NCBI GenBank assembly: GCA_022376515.1
Contig: WTXI01000112.1
Span: forward strand, 50,351-114,350
Source of the DNA: Lactifluus volemus
Lineage: Eukaryota; Basidiomycota; Agaricomycetes; Russulales; Russulaceae
DNA: 64,000 nucleotides
Reading direction: 5' to 3'
Part shown: piece by piece, positions 10,709-23,067 of the stretch
Position numbering within the stretch: the first letter of the stretch is position 1
Layout of the letters: the number at the start of each line of letters is the position of its first letter
Program-made: the position numbers and the translations under genes
Notes under the pieces: model-generated
What the model saw: only the letters and a program-made list of their open reading frames with translations
Told to the model about the DNA's origin: nothing
Databases searched by the model: none

Positions 10709-12258
10709 ATGCAAATGGATTACCATTCCATAGGCACAAACATCAAAGACGTTGTTGCATGTCAATGGAAGAAACTGTTTGGACCGGGTAAGAGTTATCA
10801 GGAACAACTTACAGTACTAGTGTGACGATTATTGTTTTAGGCCTAGTGTGCCACTGGGAACGAGTAACAATCGGATCGCTTCCAGACGAGGTCCTCCTAG
10901 AGATATTCGATTTTTATCAAGTTGCCATAAACGAAGACGAACGCGAATTTCCATGGAATTGGGAGAAGCTGGTGCACGTATGCCGAAGATGGCGATATCT
11001 CATTTTTGAGTCACCAAACCGTCTCGATTTGCAGCTCTTTTGCACGCAGAAATCACCTGTGAGGAAGTTGTTGGGTGTCTGGCCACCCATTCCTCTCGCT
11101 ATTCTATTCCGGCCAGAATGGGACAACCTCCAAGACAGCTTTGACGACCTCATGGCCGCATTGGAGCATTGTGATCGCATACGCCAGATTCAAGTCAATG
11201 TCAACAATCCACCGGATTTTGTATGGGAAAAAATTGTCACGGCAATGGCGGAGCCATTTCCAGCATTGAGATCTCTTTCATTTGAGTCAATTAGTGTGAT
11301 GGTTCCCCTTCCTGATACATTCTTGAATGGATCCGTCGCGTCCCTACGATATCTCTATCTCAGACTCCAGACATTTTCGTTTCCATCATTGCCACAGCTC
11401 CTCTCGTCTACAAGCGACCTCAGGTCTCTTCATCTTGTCAGTATACCTGAGTCGGGGTACATCCCACCAGAGACAATGGCCACATGCCTGTCTGCGCTGC
11501 CAAAGCTTGAATCCCTTACCGTCGATTTCATATCCCCGACACCTCACCCCCAACGGAGAAACCGAGCTCCACCGCCATCAACCCGGTTTGTTCTCCCCGC
11601 TCTCACAAAGTTGGAATTCACAGGCATTAGCGAGTACTTGGAAGGCCTCGCAGCCCGAGTTGATGCTCCTCTACTCGACGAGTCCAAGATTGGCTTCTTC
11701 CATCAGCCAGAGCTTGACTTTGACATCCCCCAAACCATTCGGTTCTTTGGCCACTTGAAGCGGTTCAGGCCATCCAGTCTAACTTTGGCGTTCAATCCAC
11801 CTTTCAATGCCTCTATATTTTTTTCCCTAAGTACGCTACGTTACCCCGCGAGTCCTCACTTGTGGCGTATCAAATGCCAAAGGTTGGATTGGCAAGTTGC
11901 TTCTTTAGCCCAGATATGCAGCCAGATTCTCCCCTTCCGCTCTAGCGTCGAGTCGCTCATCATCAAATCCACCGGATACTGGTGGCCACGTCCGAACATT
12001 GACATTGATTCCACGCTATGGTTCCAACTTTTTCACTCATTTCCCTCTGTTCAGAGTCTTTCAATACGTGCCGAGCTGGTGCCGTTTATCGCACTTGCAT
12101 TACAAGGTGCCACAGGAGAATCAGCTGCCGAAGTATTCCCTTTGCTACGCACCCTTTACGTTATTGGGAATAAATCAGGCGACGCTGCACAACAAAGTAT
12201 CCAGTCATTCATCACTGCTCGCCTGCAAAGCGGTCGCCCTGTGGATCTTCTCCGCTAG
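10709..12258 (+). CDS. F-box-like/LRR protein, copy 4
   Basis: Exons 10709-10787 and 10841-12258, 498 aa. Exon 1 (MQMDYHSIGTNIKDVV) is three codons shorter than in copies 2 and 3. The F-box core is LPDEVLLEIFDFYQVA, with KLVHVCRRWRYLIFESP. The leucine-rich region includes PSLPQLLSSTSDL, ETMATCLSALPKLESL, LTKLEFTGISEYLEGLAAR, ELDFDIPQTIRFF and ICSQILPFRSSVESL. This copy is nearest to truncated copy 1. Its C-terminus ends GRPVDLLR, shorter than the GRPVAVSR seen elsewhere, because a TAG follows. Substrate-receptor role inferred from the domain. Confidence 0.85.
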
Positions 12259-15200
12259 AGGTGAGGACATCGTAAGGCCTCTTAGAGTTCCTCCCATTTC
12301 CTTTCTTCCATTTCCTCCTTCTACCAACTGTCCTCATCCCATTATCTTCCGTCTCTAACAGCGATCGTGGACCCCAGGTATATTCACAAACTCATGCCCT
12401 ACATCCCGCCTTGCACCCCACAACGTCCCCTCGGCCATGCCTTTTATCTTTCAATCGTGTACTCCCTCAAAAAGTCTGTAATACTTGGTTTCGTTATTCA
12501 TGTTCTAGCCTGTCTTCAGTCTTATGTTCCTCTTTAGGATGGATTCCTCTATGTCGTTTCTCTCTTTCCATACCATATCATTCTTTGCTGTTCTGCCGTT
12601 TGTACTACCGCATTTGTGATATCCCTCGTGCCAGTGCAGCATATATCCATTAACCTCTTATATCCTTGTAGCGTTCTGTGTGAGGATAGGCTTTTGGCGG
12701 TCTGTTGCGTACTCGACATGCTTACGACGCGAGTGTAAACAGGAAAGTCCACAGTGACCACTTATGCCAGCTCAATCGGCTTTTACAAAGATTAACTGTC
12801 TGCTTCAAGTTTATCTTTCGTTCACCCTACTTCTGCTTTCGCCTAGTACGCCCCCCGTTCGCTCGTTCAAAGCTGATATCGAAGAACAAGTAGGAAAAAC
12901 CGTCCACCGGTGCTACCCTCTGAGAGCTTGCATCGCCGCGGCGGACTAGCAAGCGGAAAGAAAGAACAACTAAATGACGCTTCCAACCCGCCAGCCAGGC
13001 GTTTTGATTTGCGCACGGCTGGAGTCAGCCCTGCTTCCTACCACTGTCACGGTAGTCTCCTGCTCCTCCAACAACGCCTCAGTTTTCCCCGCAATGATTG
13101 AAAAAGTCTGCACCAATACCTTGCATTTGATAAAAAACGAGGGGCAGACGTGTCAACCCGATCTCATGCCTCCAACTCCTGCTGCGTAGTCACCAGCGGT
13201 GATGCCAAATGTGTCTCCTCATGTGCGCCATGCCCCCGTGTGTCGTCACCCTGACCACGTGCTACAACCACTGGTACGCCATCGTGCCACTGACAAAATG
13301 GACAATGACGTTGCCGCCTCAAGCCTCAGCACCCCGCTACCTCAGTAGAAAAGTTTGGTATTAAAAAAAAAGGGAAGGGGAAAAGGTTTCGTCGCAGTCA
13401 AGGCCTTCGACTCGTTTGAACATCGCGCACAACTCAAAAGGCCTTGACCTATGACAAAGCTTCTCACACCAGCACCCCCTTGGCACCCCCTTGGCACCTT
13501 CCTCGCCCCTTGGCCCTGTCACCAGCGCTCTTTTCCCCCCCGGTCCCGCCCCTCCACCGCCACCAACCACATACAAAAGCCCTGGCCTGGCCTATTTTGT
13601 CAGGCCAGAGCCGCCTCGAACCAGGACTTCCAGGTGCCAAAGCGGGCCGGAACAGCACTAGAGTCACTACTAAGTTTCACTAGGCTCGCTACAAGCCCGC
13701 AGCTACAGTACATGTGTCCAGTAGGACACGGTCAGAAACCAAAAAGAAAAAGAGGCAAATCCAACAGCAGGAAATGCGGAGAGTCTCGTGACCCACTGAC
13801 TCCCGGAAAGTCGAAATTTGGGTTTGAGAGGTGTGTCGAAGGAGGACTCGGAGGGTAGCATCACAAGATGCTAGAGCTAGAGCTAGTAACGCCACTGGCA
13901 CGTCTACTTAGTACTCGAGGAACCCCATTCACGGCCATCTCTTTCATGCTCGGACGCAGTTTAATATACATTATTCGCCGCATCAAATTTCCGGTTTCCG
14001 AGTTCCCGCATGAACGTTTTTGCCATACCCCATTTCGCTGACACAGCGGGTGAGAAGCAAAGTTCGTAAGGAACCGGGGGGCCAAATCGGGCACGGAACC
14101 CCGAAGGTATGCCGTGCACATAACCCACTTCTCAGGGCTGGGAATATGTACCGAGTCAGCGACGAGAAAACGTGTCTACTCCTATTCACATTGAATCTGG
14201 ATTGAATCACTACAGTAGTCAGCTGGTTTAAACGTTCAACGGGGGAGGACCTACCGGAACCAAATGGGGCTCCGACGCTCCGTGAGTCCGACCCTGCGCC
14301 GCGTTCGAGCCGGGCTAGTGGTTCGGAGGACAATTATGCAGCGCTGATTTCCAATTTTGGGGGATCTGATCTGGACTCAGGGCTAACACGCACCAAAAAC
14401 CTCATGTTTGTGGAGCCATTCAACCGCGTCTCCTCTATGTTGGCAAATCTTTCGCGTCATGTTTGAGTTTGGCCGTTGATTACATTAAGATTTTGTTGGT
14501 CAGTCCATGATTGCGAAGCAACCTGGGGCTTGGATTCACCCGGTAAACGTAAAACGTAGAGGTACGTATGTAAGTGTGTATGTAACGTTACGTACATATC
14601 GAGTGCCTGGACCGCAACCTTTATCAGCACCGTTACAGTAGTGGAGCTCATAGATGGTGATCGTACATGGATCTACAGCGCGGTTACATCTACACGGCCA
14701 GCCCTGAGCCTAGCCATTATGTAGTTGTCAGTATATTCAGTCAGCGTAGGTGGAGACACTGGCATATTACGGTAGTTAGCATGTGTTATGCGGCGATAGA
14801 GTGGGTCAGGGACTGCATTGGGGCCTAATTAGTTGCAGTACGTCCGAGTCACTCACGGTTGATGCAACGTTGATGGTTGATGAGATACGATACAAAACTC
14901 GGAGTTAAGTAGGTTACAATAAATGAGAGTTCGACGGTGGAGATGTGGAGGCGGTACCATCGCATGTCATCTTGGCTGGTGCGGTTCAACCAAGGCAAAA
15001 CTTTGACGGAGTTGAGCTCCGTTCATTTGCCGTTTGATGACGCGTCGTGGAGCGAGGACGTTATCTCACCGACCCACCCAACATCTGTATTAGAGTTAGT
15101 GCTATAACATGAGCGAATATATTACCTGGGAGAGCAGGACCTTGTGTCAACTAATAGTTCCGCAGGGGCCTGGTGTTGACGCAAGCCAAGGGTGATAAAG

Positions 15201-16184
15201 GACCTGCAGCTCCGTTACTGGAGCTTGTGTTGTACGTCGAGTGTACCACTTTGTTCTTGACTTTGTTGCTACCGGAGGCTATGGTGCCCAACAACCTGGA
15301 CTGCCATACAACCCTGTACACGCGCAGTGTTTCAGTTATTATCACTTTGATGGTCCAATCGACATCCTCACGGTGTTGCCCGTAGCCGCAGCTACAGTAA
15401 ATGGACTAGCCAGGCCTGGCATTGTTGCGTTGGGAGCCCTGGCAGTGTAACCCGTCACCCGGGGGCCTGGCTCGGGCGAGTCTATCACGCTTATGTCATC
15501 ATTTGCCATTTCTAGTTTTGGAGTCATGTGGAGTCATGTATTCACGTCTGACAACTAACAAACCCACTTCTTAGAAAAAGGGATGCGTTTGGAGTCTTTG
15601 GAAAGCCCCTCTTTCAGGGCTGTGTACTAGAGTGAGGTAAGAATCTCGTAGAGGGGAGCGAAGTGGGGGAGGAGCGAACTCGCGTTGGTATAAACGCCCA
15701 TACATTTCTGCGGCGCAGTGATAGAGCGGTGGCCTCGCCCGGGAACAGGGATTGTGACTAGCTACGCATCAAAAACCAAAAGAAGTGCCTAGGGACCTGG
15801 GCCTGGTCAAGTTCTGACCAACTGAACGACGGGGGCGATGAAGGTGTCGACTCCCGCCTCGATTCGAAAGGGACAGACTTAAGGGTGAGAGAAGAAGGGA
15901 GACGTCAGGGTGGAGCAGGCAGGGAAGGAAGGTCCTGTGAAAAGTACTGTAGGACTGGTCGCTCAAAAAGGTAAAGAATTTGACTCTCATAAACGATCGG
16001 CTAAAATGAATTTATGCACAAGTCACCTGGCGCTATCACATCAAAAAAAGAAGACAAAGGAAATGTTTGAACGTGTGTGGACGTAGTTATGTCATGTCAC
16101 CCACCTTCTCTGATGGTTCATATATACAAATAGGATTTCCTGACTCGCACCCCGTAGTCAAGGACTTCTCTCCCACTCATCGCT
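12259..16184. other. Long intergenic region, no gene recognised
   Basis: About 3.9 kb without a gene I can support. To about 12700 it is the 3' flank of copy 4. Open stretches at 13983-14333 (-), 15241-15450 (+) and 15342-15527 (-) were examined: none has a recognisable domain and splicing gives no continuous conserved protein. A 10-bp inverted repeat TCAAGGCCTT/AAGGCCTTGA brackets about 13399-13448. The region may hold lineage-specific or non-coding transcripts, or decayed repeats. Confidence 0.4.
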
Positions 16185-17781
16185 ATGAATCCTCCTCAGT
16201 ATGCATATATTTCTAAAAAACTGTTACAAAATTCTCACCACCCACACATCTATGTTTAGGTCCACCCCAAACCCCCCTCTTTCCTCTCGGCCAGGCAATG
16301 CCATCATTCGCCGGTCTGTAACGACAATTGAATTTCTCCCCGACAATGTCCTCCTAGAAATGTTTCTTTTTTACCGACTCGCCACCCAGGCCATCGACGA
16401 GTTTTCCGATGCACAGAGATGGTACATGGATTGGCACAAGCTCGTCCACGTCTGTCGCAAATGGCGGGGCGTCTTTTTTTATTCCCCAGTCCGTCTCGAC
16501 CTGCAGCTTTTCTGCACAGCCAAAACGCCTGCGAGGAAATTGTTAAGTATCTGGCCCGGTTGGCCTCTAGTCGTCGAATGCAACTACAGCCTGCGCCACA
16601 CCCGGAACCCAAAGTACAACTTTGACAACGTCATCGCCGCATTGGAGCATCACAATCGCGTACGCCATATTCGTATCACCTCTCCACCGGATTCTGTATG
16701 GGAACAAATCGTCACCGTGACGGAGGAGCCCTTCCCGGAATTGAGAACTCTTCGGCTCGTGACAACCGATAAGACGTCCAAGTTGCACCTCCCCAATACT
16801 TTCTTGGACGGATCCGCCCCACTTTTACAACACCTTCATTTTTCAAGAATTTCGTATCCGGCATTGCCAAAGCTCCTCAGGACGGCAACTGACCTTACCA
16901 CTCTCTATCTCAACGCCATACCGAGCACTGCCTACGTTCGACCCGAGGACTTGGCTTCCTGTCTGTCCAGGTTGCCAAGGCTCGAAGACTTGACGATCTC
17001 ATTCGAATCCCCGAATCCCCACCCCAGACGAAGAAACCGACCTCTGCCTCCGAAAACGCGCACCACCCTCTCCGCTCTCACCTCGTTGTCCTTTACCGGG
17101 GTCTGCGAGTACTTTGAAATCCTCGCCGCACGAATCAATGCCCCCAGACTGAACCACTTCCGCATATTTTTCTTCAATCAACTAGAATTTGACGTTCCTC
17201 AGACAGCTCGGTTCATCAGCGACCTAGAGTGGTTCAAGCTGGTGACCAGTTCATCCATCGAATTCTTACAGACTGGCGTCAACATCGTCTTTACCCCAGA
17301 TCCACAAAAGTGGTCTCATACCAGCACCAGCGCTGCTCCCACCTTGAAAATCTTCGGCAAAGGATTAGATTGGCAAGTCTATTCCGCGATGAAGATATGC
17401 GACCGCATCGAAACCGTCCGCACCACTGTGGAGGGGCTCGACATCAAGTGCCCCGATCTATGGGAGAAAGCGTTCCCGTCGGGATATCTTCCGGACGACA
17501 TGAACCCCGCTATATGGCTCCAACTTTTCCATTCCTTCCCGAAGGTGAAGAGGCTCACGATATCGGACAAGCTCGAGCCGGCCATCGCAGCCGCCTTGCA
17601 AGGGTCCATCCAAGGCTCGGCCGGGGACGTCTTCCCAAGGTTGGAATCGATTTCGATCAGTGGCGCAGCGTCACGCAAAGCTCAGGCGGGACAACAGGGC
17701 ATACAGTCATTCGTCATAGCCCGTCAGCACTCGGATCACCCTGTAGCTATCGAACGCCCCAAGTTTGCGTCGTGGATATGA
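16185..17781 (+). CDS. F-box-like/LRR protein, copy 5 (divergent)
   Basis: Exons 16185-16198 and 16260-17781, 511 aa. Exon 1 is only 14 nt (MNPP plus a split Gln codon) and joins through GTATGC...TTTAG. F-box core FLPDNVLLEMFLFYRLATQ, then KLVHVCRKWRGVFFYSPVRL. The leucine-rich half keeps the family plan (PALPKLLRTATDL, DLASCLSRLPRLEDL, EYFEILAARINAPRL, FDVPQTARF, WLQLFHSFPKVKRL) but differs at many positions where all other copies agree; it has KICDRIETVRTTVEGL for the usual QICSQILPFRSSVESL. It also lacks the NAT9 remnant upstream. This is the oldest-looking member and may represent the ancestral locus beside ATP23. Confidence 0.85.
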
Positions 17782-18500
17782 TCCGGCGAGGGCCTTCCTT
17801 TTCCTCCTTTTCACCCGGGTATTCCTCTTGTGCCTTGAACAACGGTTCTTCGACTGTTCGTCTGTCACCACTATTTCCCTTCTGCACTCCGCAAAACTCC
17901 GCGGTAACGACCGGGCTCAGCGTCACTACCCCCCGATTCTGGGCCCGTGCCACGGGTGTCTACTACTGTACTAGTCCCTCAACATCTCAGTTACCCTCAT
18001 GTGTTTTGGGTTTCATTAGTGACTTTTAAGGTGTTCTCAATCTGTTTACATCATCCCGTCCTGTATTCCACCTCAGTTCGCGGTTGCTGTTTTACGTCAG
18101 CGACTCATGTACGGATTTGACGCTTTGAAGCCTTGTTTCTCTAGCTCCCCCGAATTGTCCTACGGGGTAGCACTCCTTTTGTAGTTCCCTTGTCTCTCCG
18201 CATACACTCCCTATCTGGGAGTCATTCTCTCCATGCACTGTTACACAGCTTTGTGATGAATACTTTCTGTATGGACCATCAACTTGTTTCTCGATGCTTC
18301 TCCACATATCTCATTTTGATCCGGAGATGTACATAGCTTTGCTAACGTCTCATGGTCACTGCAATTTCATTGGCTTTCATACATCTGATGAAGTGTGATA
18401 CTGTATCGTAGTGTACCGAGTTGAACAAAGAGCATCAAGGGTGCCCGAATGGTTTCTCGGAACTTGAATACGACAACAAGACTGCACGACGTATCGTCTG
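17782..18500. other. Intergenic between F-box copy 5 and ATP23
   Basis: Convergent 3' ends of two genes. C+T-rich on the + strand to about 18050, nothing recognised in it. A 266-codon open frame that crosses from copy 5 into this region (17229-18029) is a shadow of the F-box gene. Confidence 0.5.
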
Positions 18501-19487
18501 TCAATATATCTACAAGTTCACGTGAATATAGGAGAGCACCCAAAGAAGACATGTTAAACACACCTCATCAAACGGTCGTGTGTCATTAAAGCAGCTCTCC
18601 CAGACTTCGTTTACGGCACGCTCGGCCGACACCTTGTCCGGACAGTGAGGGTTTGCCATAACAGACATCACAGCCCGTCTGCGGACGCACGCCTATCAAG
18701 TAAAGCTTTATCAGTCATGGACGCGCGCACAACGCACAACATTCGTAAACAACGTTTTTTTTACCTGGTGCTGTTTTGAGAACCCTAAATTCCCTCGCTG
18801 GATTTCGCGGATCCATGAACAATCTCCACTCAAGCTGTTCGCACGAATCTTTTTTTTTTTAAATTTTTTAATTATATCTGTATCTGTGAGAAGTTCCGAT
18901 TGGAAGGATTTGAATAACGAAGGGTGCCGCACCTCGCTACAAGCATGGTGTCGAAGGTCGGTCCAATCGACGTTGAACACGGCGTGATCGTACATGTGTA
19001 AGAGCTCGTGCACGATGGTATGTTCCATGTGTTTCTTATTGAGAAAGTTTCCTTGGCAAAGTACGACTGCGCCGGCATCTGGAGAAAAACCGCCGGAATG
19101 GGTGAGGTCGCAAGGGATGCAAGGGATGTGGGATGGTGTGACGTCTACGTGAGCTTGTTTGAGATGTTTTAGCATGAACTGGACCGAAGAACCTGGATTT
19201 GCAAAAATAAAATACATGCCATGAGCCGAAAAGAAGAAAAGGAGACACCAAAAAATATACGCGCTGTAGGTCAAGAGATCCTTTTTCCATCGTTCGCAGT
19301 TACGGTGGTTGATGGCGAAGACGCGTTCCGCAGGTTCGATACCATAACCGGTGATCAAGGAGAACTCTCTACGCCACTTTTTGAATATTTTGTTCTCTGA
19401 GGGTGGAAGTGGATTTGGAGACTCTGACGTGTTGGTGATAGTGGTGGTGGTGGTGGTGGGAGGCCCTGCTGTGTTGTCGCTACTCAT
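18501..19487 (-). CDS. ATP23: Mitochondrial inner membrane protease ATP23
   Basis: Metalloprotease of the intermembrane space that matures Atp6 and helps assemble the F-O sector of ATP synthase. Exons from the 5' end: 19487-19247, 19192-18933, 18848-18765, 18692-18564, 18509-18501; 240 aa. Landmarks: [32 protein letters not shown], the zinc-binding HELLH at residues 142-146, [21 protein letters not shown], and the terminal [18 protein letters not shown]. The last exon is 9 nt (Ile-Tyr-stop). The first junction is uncertain: the stronger donor GTATAT at 19260 breaks the frame, and the in-frame donor used here (GTCTCC) leaves an odd AYIFWC insert. An upstream in-frame ATG at 19583 is possible, but lies 34 bp from the Rab start. 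Divergent from the Rab gene. Confidence 0.9.
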
Positions 19488-19616
19488 CAGAGAAAATGTT
19501 GTGGAACAAGGGGCGGGGAAACCGTGGCAACAAGCCGAGCGCTTCGGGGCGGGCCCAAAATTCTTACGTTTGACATCATTCATGAATTTATCAATTTTCA
19601 GCGCTGACCACCACCG

Positions 19617-21054
19617 ATGATATATAACGACATGCGCACTGTCAAGATCGTCGTAATTGGAGATTCAGGAGTAGGAAAGACGAGCCTCCGCGGACAGGTG
19701 AACCCAGACTTTCTTTCTTCTCTCGACTTGGGCTGATCACACGACAAACCAAATAGTATGTCTCTGGCCACTTTTCGACAGGTTACCGTGCAACCATTGG
19801 TACCGATTTCATCTCCAAAACGCTACCTCATCACTCCAATCCAGACGAGTCGGTCACTCTCCAAGTCTGGGTACCGTCGTTCCTCCTCCGCCCCCTTTGT
19901 TCGTTGTATCCATACTCACGCGACTATTACAGGATACCGCCGGACAAGAACGCTTCTCTTCACTCTCAACCGCGTTTTTTCGTGGTGCGGATGCCGCCCT
20001 TCTCATGTTCGACGTCAATAAGCCTGCAACGCTGCATGCCCTCACCCGATGGTGGTCCGAGTTTCGTACCTGCGCACCACTCGCAGATGAAGACATGGAA
20101 GAATACTGTCTCGTCGTAGTCGGAAATAAGACCGACCTCATTTCCGGTTCGGATAACGCCACTACGGAAGAGGATGCGTTGCGCCTCATCGACGAGCTCG
20201 TTCCGCCCTCGGATACGCGGTCCACCAGCAGTCCGGCAACGCCAGTGGACGAGAGAGACTGGTTACCCACCCGCGTCGTCAATGGATCCGACGACGACGA
20301 AATGTGCGTACATACGAACGGAAATTTGAATCCGGATACAACTCAGTCAGAGGATATCATCCTCTTGGATGAGACCAGCACCGCCCACGCTACCCCGGAC
20401 GCCGACGGTGATCCCGAAGTCGACACGGATACTTCAGTTCCCACCATCATGATCCCACCCCGCACATCCTCGATCGACCTCACTTCTCATCATCACAAAC
20501 GCACATCCAAATCCCACTCGCGCAATTCCCAACTCAGCTTCGCGGCGGCGCACGGCGGCACCCTCGGCTCGACCCACACGGGTTTCACCTCCTTCCACAC
20601 TCCCGCTTCCTCCTTTTCCGATGGCGCTCACGCCGAACCATTCCAATCCGCGCTCTCCTCTCCACTCTCGCGTTCTCGTTCCCCTTCATCCTCTTCTCCG
20701 TTGATACATGCTCATAATAATAGATCCCACACGACTCGGAGATGCTCACTCTCGCCATCGACAATTTCGATATCTACTGCACCGACGATCACGCCTGCGC
20801 GATACGCCACGGCGCAAGCCCTAGCACGAGTCATGCCACCTCGCCCTCCGCGAGGGCCCAAGTTATTTTTCACTTCTGCTAAGACGGGCGCGGGCGTCTC
20901 GGACGTGTTTGCTTACATCGCACAGCGTGTCGTGACGCGCTGGGAATGGGAGGAAGCGCGGGCCGAGCAGCCGAACGGGGTCAGTACGGTCGGTCTTGAT
21001 CAAGCTATGATCGGGCAAAAGAAGACATTTAGAAGTACTTGCTGTTCTTCGTGA
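19617..21054 (+). CDS. Rab7-like small GTPase with a very long G4-G5 insertion
   Basis: Exons 19617-19697, 19757-19870, 19933-21054; 438 aa (433 if the second ATG at 19632 is used). All G motifs are present: GDSGVGKTSL (P-loop), T in ATIGTDF (switch I), WDTAGQE (switch II), NKTD at residues 129-132 and TSAK at 379-382, with a CCSS end suited to double geranylgeranylation. Nearest to Rab7/Ypt7 (RGADAALLMFDV). A usual Rab has about 30 residues between NKxD and SAK; here about 245 lie there, rich in Ser, Thr and His (SRSRSPSSSSP). Predicted role is late endosome/vacuole traffic, inferred. Broken copies of this gene lie at 26.4, 30.5 and 34.6 kb. Confidence 0.9.
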
Positions 21055-21599
21055 GGGTTGGGGGTAATCTTATCTAGGTTATCTATGTCGATCCTTTTTC
21101 CTAGGTTGGAACGTCGTTTCCGTGTATTTGGCAGAATATTGTACGTGCAACTTCCTAACAGAAGAATTTGTATAAGAGATGAAATGATTAGATTGATAGC
21201 TCCTACTTACAATTCTATCCACCTTCCCAAGTTCGTGCGCAGGACAGTACTTATGTGTTACATATTGGCCATGACAATGAAATCGGGGGAAACCAGGTGC
21301 TCGTCCAAAAGGACGCGTCTTTTATATTGGAAGTAACGATACGATATGCGGCACAGCCGATAGGATACAAGAGGAGAGACAGAACTACAGGACCACTACT
21401 TCGCGCGTGCAGCATAATAGCCGCCCACTAACCCCTCTCTCCAGTCCTTGTAAATACGAGGACCGCGTCTTCTTCCTCACTAGTATCATATGTTACTAGG
21501 ATACCGCAATCTGTTGTCTACTCCGACATGCCGAAGATTTAAAAAAACTACATGTAGTACGCAGCCTTGACGAGTTGCTGTCATGTCTGTGGCGAAGCG
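21055..21599. other. 3' flank of the Rab gene, duplicated at 31.8 kb
   Basis: The sequence after the Rab stop (GGTTATCTATGTCGATCC and following) recurs after Rab pseudogene B at about 31807-32330, which ties the two loci to one duplication. No gene in it. Confidence 0.7.
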
Positions 21600-22440
<841 letters not shown>

Positions 22441-22821
22441 ACTTTGGCGGCGATCCTTTTGCTAGCCATTGTAGCATACCCATTACTTTGCACTGGCGGA
22501 AACGAGAGCCTTGAAGGAAGCGAGCGGGCGGGCAGAGACAAGCATGTTCCTGGCAGGGAGAATGGTCCTTGCAACGACTTGAGTGACATGTCGGTCAAGC
22601 TATAAGCAGCCTGCGTGACGTGAGTGACCCACCTTCTTTATGACAAACTCACTCGTTGACCCCTCTGCTATTGTTCAAGATCAGCACTTTTATCCCTGTC
22701 TCTGGGCACACAACACCGTGAAACACCAAAATTTTGAGTAGCAAACTGACACAGGTAATCAAACAGGGTGCAGGTTATTCTAGATCAGAATTCTGAAGCT
22801 TTGATGTGGTGTGCGGAGACT

Positions 22822-23067
22822 TCAGTGGTGGCCAATATTATTCCCTCCCGAAGGAGACTCTCCGACAGAGCCATAACCGCCGCTGCTGCCTTGGCTCTGG
22901 CTTTCACTGCTGCCACTATTCCCTCCAGAAGGAGACTCTCCAACAGAGCCATAACCGCCACTGCTGCCTTGGTTCTGGCTGCTGCCGCTTCTGCCTTTGT
23001 TCTGGTAGGCCTTGGCGATCGCAGCGAGGGGAGAAAGAAGAACAATGGAGAGCTCGAAGAAAAACAT
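22822..23067 (-). CDS. Small secreted Gly/Ser-rich repeat protein (hypothetical)
   Basis: 81 aa, single exon, from the ATG at 23067. An N-terminal hydrophobic stretch (FFFELSIVLLSPLAAIAKA) with an A-x-A type cleavage site near residue 20 looks like a signal peptide. The remainder is two units of 26 residues, each with GSSGGYGSVGESPSGGN (33-50 and 59-76), and no cysteine. I know no family for it. A small secreted repeat protein is one reading (cell-wall or effector-like); the alternative is chance, since the opposite strand is also open in two frames. The in-frame conservation of the repeat on this strand, including synonymous differences (GGC/CGG against others), favours this one. Confidence 0.45.
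   Translation of the reverse strand: MFFFELSIVLLSPLAAIAKAYQNKGRSGSSQNQGSSGGYGSVGESPSGGNSGSSESQSQGSSGGYGSVGESPSGGNNIGHH
22841..22982. repeat. Two tandem units of 78 bp
   Basis: TTCCCTCC.GAAGGAGACTC occurs at 22841 and again at 22919, and similarity continues to about 22905 and 22982. The units differ at a few single bases. They code for the 26-residue repeat of the - strand small protein. Confidence 0.85.

Noticed and set aside
13983..14333. - strand frame with RLERGAGSDSRSVG
   Set aside because: Looked coding-like but matches no family I know and has no supporting splice structure.
15241..15450. Open frame with GGYGAQQPGLPYNP, possible gene end
   Set aside because: No family recognised, no convincing upstream exon, and the opposite strand is equally open.
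15710..15765. tRNA-like start (GTGATAGAGCGGTGG)
   Set aside because: No matching T-arm (GGTTCRANYCC) or acceptor stem within range.
17229..18029. A 266-codon + strand open frame
   Set aside because: Out of frame with F-box copy 5 through most of its length and without any domain; a shadow of that gene.
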